NCBI GenBank assembly: GCA_900543885.1
Contig: UQTA01000003.1
Span: forward strand, 1 to 64,000
DNA length: 64,000 nucleotides
DNA from: an uncultured Clostridium sp.
GTDB taxonomy: Bacteria; Bacillota; Clostridia; Lachnospirales; Lachnospiraceae
Direction of reading: 5' to 3'
In this document: piece by piece, positions 1 through 9,282 of the stretch
Numbering within the stretch: the stretch's first letter is position 1
Layout: each line of letters begins with the position of its first letter
Translations under genes and position numbers: made by a program
Notes under the pieces: generated by a model
The model's database searches: none
What the model saw: the letters and a program-made list of their open reading frames with translations, nothing else
What the model was told of the DNA's origin: nothing

Positions 1-433
1 CGTCAATATATAAATGTTGCAGGTCCGTATGTTCTTTCTCAAAAATTTTTTGATTGATATCACAGAATAGTTTCTCAATAGAATCGCTGAGTATCTCATT
101 GATAAAATATCCAAAAGTCCGATAGGACGGGGCTTTATGATCCATCAGATACATGAACCTTAGATTCACTTTGCAGCTGTCTTCCAGCTCACGAAGAGAG
201 ACATATCCATTTGTCATAAATCCGAACAGGATTGTTTTCAGCATACTGACCGGGTTATACCGAAGTCTTCCCACCTCATGTTTCGGGATTTCCTTCAGGT
301 ATTTCTCCAAATCGATTTCTCTCATAAATCGATCAAATGTCAGCACCGGATCACAAATGTCCAGATAATCTTGAATAAATAGTGGCAAAACTGCCTGTTT
401 TGGATTAGAATAAGTATTAGTTAGATTTTTCAT
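1..433 (-). CDS. IS1182-type transposase, N-terminal part (cut by window edge)
   Basis: Read leftwards from the ATG at 431-433, 144 codons are open to the window edge. The product matches the N-terminal domain of IS1182/IS5-like transposases: a stretch RLRYNPVSMLKTILFGFM, then SLRELEDSCKVNLRFMYL and APSYRTFGYF, which precede the DDE catalytic domain in this family. The catalytic residues lie outside the window. No frame break is seen in the visible part. Outside the start, positions 456-500 form an imperfect hairpin ending in a T run, likely part of the element's end. Family call is from recognised sequence pattern; whether the element is complete cannot be seen. Confidence 0.85.
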   Translation of the reverse strand, partial: MKNLTNTYSNPKQAVLPLFIQDYLDICDPVLTFDRFMREIDLEKYLKEIPKHEVGRLRYNPVSMLKTILFGFMTNGYVSLRELEDSCKVNLRFMYLMDHKAPSYRTFGYFINEILSDSIEKLFCDINQKIFEKEHTDLQHLYID

Positions 434-544
434 CGCAAGTTAATTCTAACACAAAAAGAGGACCTTGGGGTTTTTTATGAACCCTTGGTCCTTCTTTTTT
501 ATAGGCTATGTTTTTTCACAGCCCCTGTTTTTGCTTACTATGAA

Positions 545-720
545 ATATATTTATTCCCTCCGGCATCTTTTGGAGCCTGTTCAGTTCACGTTTGCGCTCC
601 CCAACAAGGCTTTTGCGGTAGCGGACAAGTTCCCGCAGCTCGCGCTGGTCTTTGTCTGGGGGTATAACTGGCCTGGAGCAGACCGTGTGTAAGGAGATTG
701 GCAGTCCATTCCATTTCGCA
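545..720 (-). pseudogene. IS110-family transposase remnant, frameshifted
   Basis: On the minus strand one frame reads WTANLLTHGLLQASYTP (about 718-660) and, after a one-base shift near 656-662, the next frame continues PPDKDQRELRELVRYRKSL and then GERKRELNRLQKM (about 660-565). Joined, these are the conserved middle of the DEDD domain of IS110-family transposases (the HGLL..S.IPP..QRELREL.RYR..L block). Upstream frames hit stops almost at once and nothing else of the gene remains, so this is a short fossil and not a working gene. The rest of 434-881 shows no other gene; 721-881 is AT-rich leader before the kinase gene. Confidence 0.65.
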
Positions 721-881
721 TCATTTATACTATTGAAGGCGTTTGACTTGTCGATGTGCTGGTTTTATCAAAACCTATTTTTTATATAGGATTCCCATAT
801 ATTAGTTGCTATTTAGCAGTGGAGAAGATAAAATAAAAGTATTATTTTAGGGCAGAATGAGACTGATGGGGGAGAGATGTA

Positions 882-2366
882 ATGAAACAGTACTACCAGG
901 GATTGTCATTGAAAGTAAAACTATTTGTGATTTTTCTGTTGGTCATAATCGCCAATTTTGTCGCTAATCTGTTCTATCGTCATGAGGTAAAAAATCTGAT
1001 TGAATTTTATAATGTCAGTCAGACAGAGCATTACCGTGTTAACAAGATTTCCGTATCTTTAAAAAATGCAAAGTTGAGGCTGGATGAGTATTATTCCAGT
1101 GGGGAAGAAGATGCTGCAGACGCATATGAGGCAGAAAAAGGAGAAGTATTGGCTTTTATTAGCCAATTGACTAATGAGCGGAACAATCCGGCGGAATGGT
1201 ATATGATTCATGCTATCACTAATTCAGCGGAGGTCTTTTTTCAGAAAAGTGATATTACAGTCCGCAAAAAACGTGGCAGTGAGGATTTTATTTATATAGA
1301 ATATTATCAGGCATCGAAAATCCAGGAATATTTAAATGGATACCTGAATGAATATCTGAATATCCTTCTGGAAAAAGATGGGGAAGAATATGCACGGCTG
1401 GAGAGGAAGGCCGCCAATATAGAGGCTATGACCAGGGTATTTTTGGTCGGAAGTGTTCTCATCAGTCTTTTGGCAGCGCTTAATCTGTCAGAGACGGTGA
1501 CAAGTCCGATATGCAAATTGGCAGAATATACCCGGAAAATTTCAAAGGGTAACTTTGAACTGGAAGACATCCAGGTGGCAAGCCGGGATGAGGTGGGGGA
1601 ACTGGCTGTGGCGTTTAATAGAATGAAGGATGACATCCGCCGCCTGATTGAAGAACTGAATCAAAAATCCCAGGTGGAAGCCAGGCTCCATCAGCAGGAA
1701 CTGAAAAATATCCGCATGGATGAACTTTTGAAGGAGTCGCAACTTTTAGCCCTTCAGTCCCAGATTAATCCTCATTTCCTGTTTAATACTTTAAACTCCA
1801 TCTCACGTTCGGCTCAGTACGAGACACCGGATGTGACAACGGCATTGATTCGTAATCTGGCAGACTTGTTCCGGTACAATCTGGATCATTTTAATCGTCT
1901 TTCCACAGTGGAAGAAGAACTGGAGATTGTGGCCAAATATATCTATATTCAGCAGCATCGTTTTGGGGAGCGGATACAATATGCTGTGCGGGTCGAAGAA
2001 ACGGACAGTGATTACCTGATTCCCAGCATGACTCTGCAGCCTTTAGTAGAAAACGCAATGATTCATGGGATTGAAAACTTAGAATTCGGCGGTACGATTC
2101 TGGTGGATGTTTCCTGTCGCGGCGGTTTTCTGCGCATTAGGATTTGCGATAATGGTTGTGGGATTGAGCGGGAACGTCTCAGAGAAATATGGCTTGGAAA
2201 TGACGAAAAGCGGAGAGGCCATACGACGGGGATTGGTCTGTCCAACATAGCGGCTCGAATCGGCCTGTATCCGGGAGGAGTCTGCAGGCTGTATTCCAGT
2301 CCAAGGTACGGGACGATTGTGGAGATTTTATTCCCACAGATGACGGAGGAGAAGAATGAATTATAA
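882..2366 (+). CDS. YesM/LytS-type sensor histidine kinase
   Basis: Membrane sensor kinase of 494 residues that phosphorylates the response regulator encoded next. Order: TM helix about 12-30, an outside region of about 155 residues, TM helix about 186-203, a HAMP linker (about 208-262), then the His_kinase fold with phospho-acceptor His298 in QSQINPHFLFNTLNSI, N-box LQPLVENAMIHG, G1 DNGCGI and G2 TTGIGLSNIAARI. Start chosen from GGGGGAGAG seven to eight bases ahead of the ATG. The stop overlaps the regulator by 11 bases, so the two are translated together. Position ahead of a TRAP operon suggests it senses the transported acid; that is inference. Confidence 0.93.
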   Translation: MKQYYQGLSLKVKLFVIFLLVIIANFVANLFYRHEVKNLIEFYNVSQTEHYRVNKISVSLKNAKLRLDEYYSSGEEDAADAYEAEKGEVLAFISQLTNERNNPAEWYMIHAITNSAEVFFQKSDITVRKKRGSEDFIYIEYYQASKIQEYLNGYLNEYLNILLEKDGEEYARLERKAANIEAMTRVFLVGSVLISLLAALNLSETVTSPICKLAEYTRKISKGNFELEDIQVASRDEVGELAVAFNRMKDDIRRLIEELNQKSQVEARLHQQELKNIRMDELLKESQLLALQSQINPHFLFNTLNSISRSAQYETPDVTTALIRNLADLFRYNLDHFNRLSTVEEELEIVAKYIYIQQHRFGERIQYAVRVEETDSDYLIPSMTLQPLVENAMIHGIENLEFGGTILVDVSCRGGFLRIRICDNGCGIERERLREIWLGNDEKRRGHTTGIGLSNIAARIGLYPGGVCRLYSSPRYGTIVEILFPQMTEEKNEL

Positions 2367-3900
2367 AATATTGATAGTCGACGATGAACAGTTGGAGCGC
2401 AGGGCACTGGAGAGCATCATAGTGTTGCAACTGGGTACCCGGGTGGAAATTATGCAGGCGGTAAATGGTAGGGATGCCGTGCAGATGGCACGGGAATTTA
2501 GGCCGGATATAGCGTTTCTTGACATAAAAATGCCGATTATGAATGGAATTGAGGCGGGCAAAGAGATCCTGGAATTTTTGCCGGATTGCTACATCATTAT
2601 GCTGACTGGATTTACTTATTTTACCTATGCGAAGGAAAGCGTTAATATCGGGGCTGCAGATTTCCTTGTGAAACCGGCAGCCGACGAGGATGTGGTGAAG
2701 GCGTTGGAAAAAGCGACACGGGAAGTAGAGTCACGGATCAGAAAGCGGATAGACGATGAGGAAAACAGAAAGAAAGTCCGGCGTGCAGAACAATACATGG
2801 AAGGTGAACTAGTTTCAGCCATTGCCTGTAACAATGCAGACGAGGAATTGATCCAGGCACAGATGGAGGAACTGGGTATCCAGTTCCACTATGGAGTGGG
2901 AGTTGTGGTCAGGGCACAGGCCAGGGGGCCAGAAAATCCACATTCAACTGCAAAATTGTGCAAAAGGTGTATCAGTCGCCTGGAACTGGATGGTAGAATT
3001 TGCTATTGCGAACACTATCATAACTTTTATTTGTTGCTCCTGACAGATGAGAGTAGAAGTCGAGATTGGTATAAGGAACTGTTTAAACGGTTTAGTGTCA
3101 TAGCGGAAGAGTCTGGTATCCAGGTGAAAGTTGCCGTAGGAATCCAAGTTTCCAAGTTGAAAAATATCTATCTGTCGTTCCAGGAAGCAAAAAGGAATAT
3201 TAACAGTGATAAACGAATCCATATCCACCGGCATCAAATAGGGAACGGGGAGTCAAAACTGACTCAAAGGGAGCAGGAGCGCAAACTGATCGCTTATTTG
3301 AAGACAGGTAATTACGACGAGGCCATGCTTTATCTAGAACAGTTGATGGAACAGTTTTTTGAAGAAGACATGGAGCCTATGATGAAGATCTATGAGTTGC
3401 TTGTGGTGATTAACCGGAGTTTGCCGCAGAATCTGGAAATTATGCCGGTCTTTACCCTTTTTGAGCAGATGAGCGGGGAGTCCGAACGAGAACAGATTAT
3501 GAGTTTGGCTTCCCAGTATGTGGAGCATGTGATGGATGCACTGATTGCAGAGGAAAGTATGATGGATACTGCTTGGGCGGCTCGTGCAGAGGATTACATC
3601 CAGGCAAACTACAGCAGGAATATTACATTGGAAGACATGGCGGGTCATACGGGATTTTCCATTTACTATTTCAGCAAGTTGTTTAAGCAGCAGTTTCAGA
3701 TGAATTTTGTGGATTATCTGACAAAAGTCCGTATTGAAAAGGCCAAGATGATGCTGCATGACGAACAAGCCAGTGTGAAAGAGGTGGGCCGTAGCGTAGG
3801 TTACAGTGAGGCAGGATATTTTAGCAGGGTTTTCAAAAAAGAGACAGGGGTTCCGCCATCGGTATACCAAAAAAGTGCAAAAAGGACAAAAATGTGTTAA
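2356..3900 (+). CDS. YesN-type response regulator (REC + AraC HTH)
   Basis: Response regulator of 514 residues. Receiver domain 1-120 with acidic pair D9/D10, phospho-acceptor D56 in FLDIKMP, T84 and K106 (VKPAADE). A long middle region (about 130-400) is followed by two AraC-type helix-turn-helix motifs at the C terminus: ITLEDMAGHTGFSIYYFSKL and SVKEVGRSVGYSEAGYFSRV. Overlaps the kinase gene and lies directly upstream of dctP on the same strand, so it most likely activates the TRAP operon. Length and layout are usual for YesN proteins that pair with LytS-type kinases. Confidence 0.93.
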   Translation: MNYKILIVDDEQLERRALESIIVLQLGTRVEIMQAVNGRDAVQMAREFRPDIAFLDIKMPIMNGIEAGKEILEFLPDCYIIMLTGFTYFTYAKESVNIGAADFLVKPAADEDVVKALEKATREVESRIRKRIDDEENRKKVRRAEQYMEGELVSAIACNNADEELIQAQMEELGIQFHYGVGVVVRAQARGPENPHSTAKLCKRCISRLELDGRICYCEHYHNFYLLLLTDESRSRDWYKELFKRFSVIAEESGIQVKVAVGIQVSKLKNIYLSFQEAKRNINSDKRIHIHRHQIGNGESKLTQREQERKLIAYLKTGNYDEAMLYLEQLMEQFFEEDMEPMMKIYELLVVINRSLPQNLEIMPVFTLFEQMSGESEREQIMSLASQYVEHVMDALIAEESMMDTAWAARAEDYIQANYSRNITLEDMAGHTGFSIYYFSKLFKQQFQMNFVDYLTKVRIEKAKMMLHDEQASVKEVGRSVGYSEAGYFSRVFKKETGVPPSVYQKSAKRTKMC

Positions 3901-3950
3901 GGCTTTGTAAAGACAAAAAATGGATAAAATATACAACAAAAATCTGATAG

Positions 3951-3994
3951 TAGACGACAAGTGTGTGCATTTTGTTTGCACTCATTGTCGTCTA
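3951..3994. repeat. Long inverted repeat between the regulator and the TRAP operon
   Basis: TAGACGACAA at 3951-3960 is mirrored exactly by TTGTCGTCTA at 3985-3994, and inside it GTGTGTGCA pairs with TGCACTC, giving a stem of about 16 pairs with one bulge and a short T-rich loop. No T run follows, so it is a poor intrinsic terminator. It lies 41 bases ahead of dctP, downstream of the regulator stop. It may be the operator of the AraC-type regulator or an mRNA-processing hairpin; the sequence alone does not decide. Confidence 0.6.
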
Positions 3995-4034
3995 TAATTA
4001 ATTTATCAATAAAATAACCAATAGGGGGAATAAA

Positions 4035-5099
4035 ATGAAAAAAAGAATGTCATTTATTTTGGCAGCAGTATTGACTGCAGTATCTCTGACAGGTTGTGGT
4101 GCTGGTTCTAAGCCTGCGCAGACCACCACATCGACAGCAGCCGCAAAAGAAGAGGAGACAACTGAAAAGGCGACAGAAACTGCCTCAAAAGAAACCATTG
4201 TACTTCGTCTGGCTGAGACTCAGACTGAGACTTATCCAGCTACCATGGGAGCCATCGAATTTGCCCGTTTAGTAGAAGAACGGACAGATGGACGGATAAA
4301 AATTGAGGTATTCACCGGAGGGCAGTTGGGTGGAGACGAGCAGGCAATTCTGGAGCAGGTACAATTTGGAGCAATTGATTTTACACGTGCAAACTTTGCC
4401 CCGATGACAGAATTTGCTCCGATTCTTAATCTGCTTCAGATGCCATATTTATTTACCGATGCGGATCATATGCATAAGGTGATAGACAGCGAAATTGGTA
4501 CTGAATTGTTGAGTAGTGTGGAGGCAGGAAATTTTGTCGGACTGGCTCTGTATGATGCAGGAACAAGGAACTTCTACAACTCAGTACGTCCGATTAAGAC
4601 TGTGGAAGATATGAAAGGATTAAAGATTAGAACCACACAGAGTCAGTTAATCGTGGACATGGTTGAGGCTTTGGGTGCCTCCGCTACTCCGATGGCATTC
4701 GGTGAGGTTTATAGTTCTCTGCAGACTGGAGTGATTGACGGTGCGGAGAATAACTGGGTGTCCTATGATCAGAACAGCCATTACGAGGTGGCAAAGTATA
4801 TCTCTTTAGATGGACATACGGCTCCGCCGGAAATCCTGGTATGTAGTAAGATGGTATTTGATAAACTGTCCCCGGAAGATCAGCAGATTCTACGTGAATG
4901 TGCTAAGGAGTCAGAACTGTGGGAGAGAGAAAAATACGACGAGATTGAGAACAAATCGATGGAGCACGTAATCGCTGAAGGTTCTGAAGTGACTGAACTG
5001 GAAGACAGAGAAGGTTTTGTGAAGGCAGTAGAGCCCTTGTACGAAAAATATGCAGGTGACTATATGGATACTCTGCAGGCTATTATCGATATGCAGTAG
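4035..5099 (+). CDS. dctP: TRAP transporter substrate-binding lipoprotein (DctP family)
   Basis: Extracytoplasmic binding protein of 354 residues that delivers substrate, usually an organic acid such as a dicarboxylate, sialate or uronate, to the DctQM permease. Lipoprotein signal with lipobox LTGC (Cys20), followed by a Thr/Glu/Ala-rich linker to about 53. Family motifs: GGQLGGDEQAILEQVQFGAI and, later, EVYSSLQTGVIDGAENNW, the typical DctP substrate-site region containing the conserved GLKIRTTQS Arg. RBS AGGGGGAAT precedes the ATG. First gene of a TRAP-SDR-cupin operon. The substrate is not visible; context favours a hexuronate. Confidence 0.93.
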   Translation: MKKRMSFILAAVLTAVSLTGCGAGSKPAQTTTSTAAAKEEETTEKATETASKETIVLRLAETQTETYPATMGAIEFARLVEERTDGRIKIEVFTGGQLGGDEQAILEQVQFGAIDFTRANFAPMTEFAPILNLLQMPYLFTDADHMHKVIDSEIGTELLSSVEAGNFVGLALYDAGTRNFYNSVRPIKTVEDMKGLKIRTTQSQLIVDMVEALGASATPMAFGEVYSSLQTGVIDGAENNWVSYDQNSHYEVAKYISLDGHTAPPEILVCSKMVFDKLSPEDQQILRECAKESELWEREKYDEIENKSMEHVIAEGSEVTELEDREGFVKAVEPLYEKYAGDYMDTLQAIIDMQ

Positions 5100-5125
5100 T
5101 TGCTTCTAATGATGGGGGAATAATC

Positions 5126-5632
5126 ATGAAATATATTGATGCTTTTTTTAACAGACTGTTGGATTTGTGTATGATTCTTGCAAAAATCCTGCTGGTAGTC
5201 ATGACAATTATCATCTGTATTCATGTGTTCTACCGTTATGTGTTAAACCGCAGTATTCGCTGGTCTGAGGAGATCACCATGATGATGATGGTGTACATGG
5301 GGTTTTTTAGTATCGCCTATGGTGTAAAACATCGGCTTCATTTGAGTGTGACTGTGTTTTTTGATATTTTACCGGAACCAGTAAAAAGAGCGGTACTGAA
5401 ATTTACAGATGCAGTGCTGATGGTTATGGGAATCGTTCTCCTGTATTTTGGAATCGGCCTGATCAAAAGCACTATGAATAATCTCATGATTGCGACCCAC
5501 CTGCCGTCAGCCATGCTGTACGGCGGGGTACCAATCTCAGGAATTCTGATTGCTTATTTTTCTTTTGTAAATTTGACTGGATTGCGGTTTGAACAGAAAA
5601 AAACGGAGAAGGGAAGTACAGAACATGGTTGA
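5126..5632 (+). CDS. dctQ: TRAP transporter small permease (DctQ family)
   Basis: Small membrane subunit of 168 residues with four predicted helices (about 15-35, 50-68, 88-108, 128-150). Carries the DctQ core: HVFYRYVLNRSIRWSEEI followed by GFFSIAYGVKHRLHLSV. It pairs with DctM to form the Na+-driven permease. Begins 26 bases after dctP, and its last 8 bases overlap the dctM start, as is common for stoichiometric subunits. RBS GGGGGAATAATC is just ahead of the ATG. Confidence 0.93.
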   Translation: MKYIDAFFNRLLDLCMILAKILLVVMTIIICIHVFYRYVLNRSIRWSEEITMMMMVYMGFFSIAYGVKHRLHLSVTVFFDILPEPVKRAVLKFTDAVLMVMGIVLLYFGIGLIKSTMNNLMIATHLPSAMLYGGVPISGILIAYFSFVNLTGLRFEQKKTEKGSTEHG

Positions 5633-6917
5633 TTATCTTGGCATTACAATCCTTTTGGGGTCTTTTATCCTGTTGCTCATCCTGCGCACGCCCATATCGT
5701 TTGCGCTTCTGGCATCAGCAATCTTGACTTCTTTTTACCTGAAGGTACCGTTGATGAGCGTGGCGGTTCAGATGGTCAAAGGAATCCATTCTTTTTCCCT
5801 GTTAGCCATCCCATTTTTTATCCTGGCAGGAGAGATAATGGGAGCAGGAGGTATTTCAAGAAGGATTATTGAATTTACCAATGTACTGGTAGGCCGAGTG
5901 AGGGGCGGTCTGGCGCAGGTAAATATCTTAGCAAGCATGTTCTTTGGCGGTATTTCCGGTTCTGCGATTGCAGATGTGTCTTCTATCGGAGCCTTGTTAA
6001 TTCCTATGATGAAGGATAGTGGTTATGATACTGACTACGCGGTGGATGTGACTATAACCAGCGCCTGCCAGGGACTGATTATTCCTCCCAGCCATAACAT
6101 GATTATTTTTGCAGTGTCAGCTGGAGGCGTGTCAGTGGGACAGTTGTTTTTAGGCGGCATGCTTCCCGGCGTTTTGCTTGGGATGGCGTTAATGATTATC
6201 AGTTATGTTATTGCTGTCAAGCGAGGATATCCTAAGGGAGCAAAGATTTCTTTTAAGGAAGCAATCAAAATTGCCAGCAGTGCAATCCTGGGATTGCTCA
6301 CTGCAGTGATTATTATCGGCGGTGTAATCGGTGGGATATTTACAGCAACAGAGTCTGCTGCGGTGGCCTGCCTGTATGCGTTTATTGTAACATTCTTTAT
6401 TTACAGAGAGATTCCTCTTAGCAAGATGGATGAGATTTTGCTTAATGCACTGAGGACTTTGGCGACGGTTCTGGCACTCTTGGCATGCTGCAATGCATTC
6501 GGATGGTTTTTAGCCTATCTGAAAATTCCTGCCTTGATTACAGGTGCATTATTGGGTGTGAGCAACAATAAGATTGTAGTACTGCTTTTAATCAACTTGC
6601 TTTTGCTGGCACTGGGAACGATTATGGATATGGCACCGTTGATTATGATTACTACTCCAATCCTGATGCCGGTCATTCAGAGTATTGGAATGAATCCTAT
6701 TCAGTTTGGTGTCATGATGGTGTTAAACCTGGCAATCGGACTTTGTACGCCTCCGGTGGGCGCGGTGCTGTTCGTGGGCTGTACCATCGGCAAAATATCC
6801 ATGGAAAAGTTAACAAAATCACTGTTTCCGTTTTATGCAGCGATGCTGGCAGTGCTGATGCTGGTAACTTTTGTACCAGAGGTGGTTTTGTTTATACCGA
6901 ATTTGCTTTTAAAATAA
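5625..6917 (+). CDS. dctM: TRAP transporter large permease (DctM family)
   Basis: Large permease subunit, 430 residues, about 12 helices. Typical DctM blocks are visible: FFILAGEIMGAGGISRRI, MFFGGISGSAIADVSSIGAL, and near the end LAIGLCTPPVGAVLFVG. I chose the ATG at 5625 (MVDYLGI) over an upstream in-frame TTG at 5589, because GGGAAG precedes the ATG at good distance and the upstream residues are charged and fall within dctQ. Together with dctP and dctQ this completes a three-gene TRAP system. Confidence 0.94.
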   Translation: MVDYLGITILLGSFILLLILRTPISFALLASAILTSFYLKVPLMSVAVQMVKGIHSFSLLAIPFFILAGEIMGAGGISRRIIEFTNVLVGRVRGGLAQVNILASMFFGGISGSAIADVSSIGALLIPMMKDSGYDTDYAVDVTITSACQGLIIPPSHNMIIFAVSAGGVSVGQLFLGGMLPGVLLGMALMIISYVIAVKRGYPKGAKISFKEAIKIASSAILGLLTAVIIIGGVIGGIFTATESAAVACLYAFIVTFFIYREIPLSKMDEILLNALRTLATVLALLACCNAFGWFLAYLKIPALITGALLGVSNNKIVVLLLINLLLLALGTIMDMAPLIMITTPILMPVIQSIGMNPIQFGVMMVLNLAIGLCTPPVGAVLFVGCTIGKISMEKLTKSLFPFYAAMLAVLMLVTFVPEVVLFIPNLLLK

Positions 6918-6932
6918 GAAGGAGATGGAATT

Positions 6933-7676
6933 ATGATAGATAAAAAAGTATTGTTTATTACAGGCGCTGCAATTGGAATCGGTCACGCGGCATGTCTCAA
7001 ATTTGCTTCTGAAGGGTATGCTATCGCTTTCAATGATTATAACGTAGAAAATGGGAATAAAGCATTGGAAGAACTTAAAGATAAGGGATATGAAGCAATT
7101 TTTCTTCCGGGTGATGCTACGAAGGAAGAGGAAGTCAAAGCCATGGTGGCGAAGACCGTAGATACATATGGCAGGATTGACACTCTAATTAACAACGCGG
7201 GGGGCCTGGGAGGCAGATCTTCTTTTGAAGGTATGGAAACTGAGTTTTGGAATCGGGTGATGGATTTGAACCTGAACGGAGCATTTTTTGCTGCTAGAGA
7301 GTGTATCCCATATCTGAAAACTGTAAAGGGAACTATGATTAATATTACCACGATTGCGGCTTATAATGGTGGAGGACCCGGAGCAGGTGTATATGCGGCA
7401 GCAAAGGGAGCGGTTCTGACTATGACGAGAGCACTGGCAAAGGAACTGATTCCGGCAGGCGTCCGCGTGAATGCCGTTTCCCCGGGAACAATCAATACAG
7501 CTTTCCACGCTGCCAGTAGTAAAGAACTTTTGGAAAGTTTTGTAAAGGCAATTCCTGCAGGACGCATGGGACGGCCTGAAGAGGTTGCGGATGTGATGTA
7601 TTATCTGGCCTCAGATCAGTCTTCTTATCTGGTAGGCGAGGTGGTTCAAATCAATGGTGGACAGATGATGCTTTGA
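6933..7676 (+). CDS. Short-chain dehydrogenase/reductase (SDR)
   Basis: Classical SDR of 247 residues: NAD(P) site ITGAAIGIGHA near the N terminus, NNAG motif INNAGGLGG, active-site YAAAK, and C-terminal SYLVGEVVQINGGQMM. The usual catalytic Ser about 13 residues before the Tyr is not at its normal place: the segment reads NITTIAAYNGGGPGAGVY, so a Thr or a shifted residue may serve. RBS AAGGAGATGGAATT precedes the ATG; 15 bases after dctM. In context it probably oxidises or reduces a sugar acid imported by the TRAP system, as KduD-type enzymes do, but the substrate is not proven by sequence. Confidence 0.9.
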   Translation: MIDKKVLFITGAAIGIGHAACLKFASEGYAIAFNDYNVENGNKALEELKDKGYEAIFLPGDATKEEEVKAMVAKTVDTYGRIDTLINNAGGLGGRSSFEGMETEFWNRVMDLNLNGAFFAARECIPYLKTVKGTMINITTIAAYNGGGPGAGVYAAAKGAVLTMTRALAKELIPAGVRVNAVSPGTINTAFHAASSKELLESFVKAIPAGRMGRPEEVADVMYYLASDQSSYLVGEVVQINGGQMML

Positions 7677-7712
7677 TTGATATGTCAATGCATTGATAAG
7701 GAGAAGAACGAC

Positions 7713-8036
7713 ATGGTAGTAAAGTATGAAACTGTGGTGGGACAGGACATCGGAGGAGGAATTACAAGAAGGATTTTGGCTCATAACGGTAATATGATGA
7801 TTGTTGAAGCTGTTTTTAAGAAGGGCGCAGTAGGGACTGCCCATCGGCATCCTCATGAACAGGTAAGTTACATTTTATCTGGCTCTTTTCAATATACGAT
7901 GGAGGAAGAAGTTTATGAACTGAAAAGGGGGGATACCTATTATGTACCTCCTGGAGTTCTTCATGGTGCGACAGCGCTGGAAGACGCGGTGATATTGGAT
8001 ATTTTTACACCGCAAAGGGAAGATTTTTTGGAATAA
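7713..8036 (+). CDS. Small cupin, KdgF-like
   Basis: Single-domain cupin of 107 residues. Metal-binding motif 1 is HRHPHEQVSYILSG and motif 2 PPGVLHGATALED, ending DIFTPQREDFLE. This pattern is that of KdgF, which helps convert unsaturated monouronates from pectin or alginate into linear ketouronates. ATG at 7713 was chosen over an upstream in-frame start at 7677 because AAGGAGAAG lies eight bases ahead and the upstream residues are not cupin-like. Last gene of the TRAP operon, followed by a strong terminator. Its presence is the best pointer that the operon handles uronates. Confidence 0.85.
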   Translation: MVVKYETVVGQDIGGGITRRILAHNGNMMIVEAVFKKGAVGTAHRHPHEQVSYILSGSFQYTMEEEVYELKRGDTYYVPPGVLHGATALEDAVILDIFTPQREDFLE

Positions 8037-8043
8037 AGCAGAT

Positions 8044-8087
8044 AATCCCTGACCATGCAGATTATGAACTGTGGTCAGGGATTTTTG
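8044..8087 (+). terminator. Intrinsic terminator of the TRAP operon
   Basis: CCCTGACCA (8047-8055) pairs exactly with TGGTCAGGG (8072-8080), extended by AAT/ATT, and is followed by TTTTT. It ends the TRAP-SDR-cupin transcript, and lies between this operon and the convergent putP remnant. Confidence 0.9.
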
Positions 8088-8112
8088 CTTTATTAGGAAA
8101 TGTTATGTCCTA

Positions 8113-9282
8113 TTATTTCCCGATGGAATCGAACTTATCGCAGATTTCCTTGGAAGGTGCTGCAGTGGCCAGGGAAACGATGATGATTGCCGCACAGGCC
8201 ACCAGGAATGCCGGGAGCAGTTCGTAGATTCCCCAGATACCGCCCATAGGCTTGATGCCATATTTCCAGACAAATACCATGACGTTTCCGGCTACCATGC
8301 CTGCGATGGCACCTGGAAGGTTGCTGCGCTTCCAGAACAGGGCAAACAGCATTACAGGTCCAAAGGATGCGCCGAAACCGGACCAGGCAAAGGAAACGAT
8401 GGTAAATACGGAACTGTCAGGGTTCCATGCCAGGACAACAGCCACCAATGCAATGCCGATAACGGTAAGTCTGGCGGCCCGCATGGAGGTCTTGGTGTCC
8501 ATCTTAATCTTTAAGAAGTCCTGAAGCAGGTTCTGGGAGATGCCGGAAGCCGCTGTAAGCAGCTGGGAATCTGCCGTGGACATGGTGGAAGCCAAAATGC
8601 CTGCCAGGACGATTCCAGCGATGATGGAAAGCAGGAAACCATTCTGTCCTAAAAGTCCGGACAACTGAATGATAATGGTCTCAGACTGGGAACTGGTGGA
8701 CAGCATTGGCACGGAACCGGCCACGGAAGCGCTGTCACCGATGATACCGATCAAGATGGCCACAAACATGGAAATCACTACCCAGACAGAAGCGATGCGC
8801 CGGGAAAGAGTCAGTTTGTTCTCATCCTCAATAGCCATAAACCGCAGCAGGATGTGAGGCATGCCAAAATATCCAAGGCCCCAGGCTAAAGTGGAGCAGA
8901 TAGTCAGCAGGCTGTATGGAGAGGATGTGTGATCTGCCATATTGTGCATGCTGGTCATGCTTAAGTACCCTGCCAGGGACTGGGCGTTGGAAATCACGGC
9001 ATCCCAGCCTCCAGCTACATGGATGCCGAAGAAGACGATGATAATAAGTGCAATGCTCATAACTACGCTCTGAATCAGGTCTGTGGTGGAAACAGCCAGG
9101 AAACCGCCTAAGACAGTGTATCCGATGATGATGGCAGCGCCTGCAATCATGGAGACATGATAGTCAAAGCCAAACAGACTGTTAAACAAGGTGCCTACGG
9201 CCTTAAATCCGGAAGCCGTATAAGGGATAAAGAAAATCAGGATGATCCCTACAAAGCCTGAAAACAAAGCGTTTGTAGGGAG
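8113..9282 (-). pseudogene. putP: Sodium/proline symporter PutP, 5' part missing
   Basis: About 385 C-terminal residues of a PutP-family sodium:solute symporter are open, with family blocks FFIPYTASGFKAVG, LGGFLAVSTTDLIQ, GWGLGYFGMPHILLRFMAI-like WGLGYFGMPHILLRFMAI, and ILASTMSTADSQLLTAASG. Full PutP is about 490-500 residues, so the first roughly 110-130 residues (initial helices and part of the Na+ site) are absent. The frame runs out at the IS1634-type element next door, and no PutP N-terminus is found on its far side. The residual frame has no plausible start. Probably dead through an IS-linked deletion. Confidence 0.85.

Noticed and set aside
3334..3981. 215-codon minus-strand frame
   Set aside because: Lies wholly opposite the well-supported YesN-type regulator.
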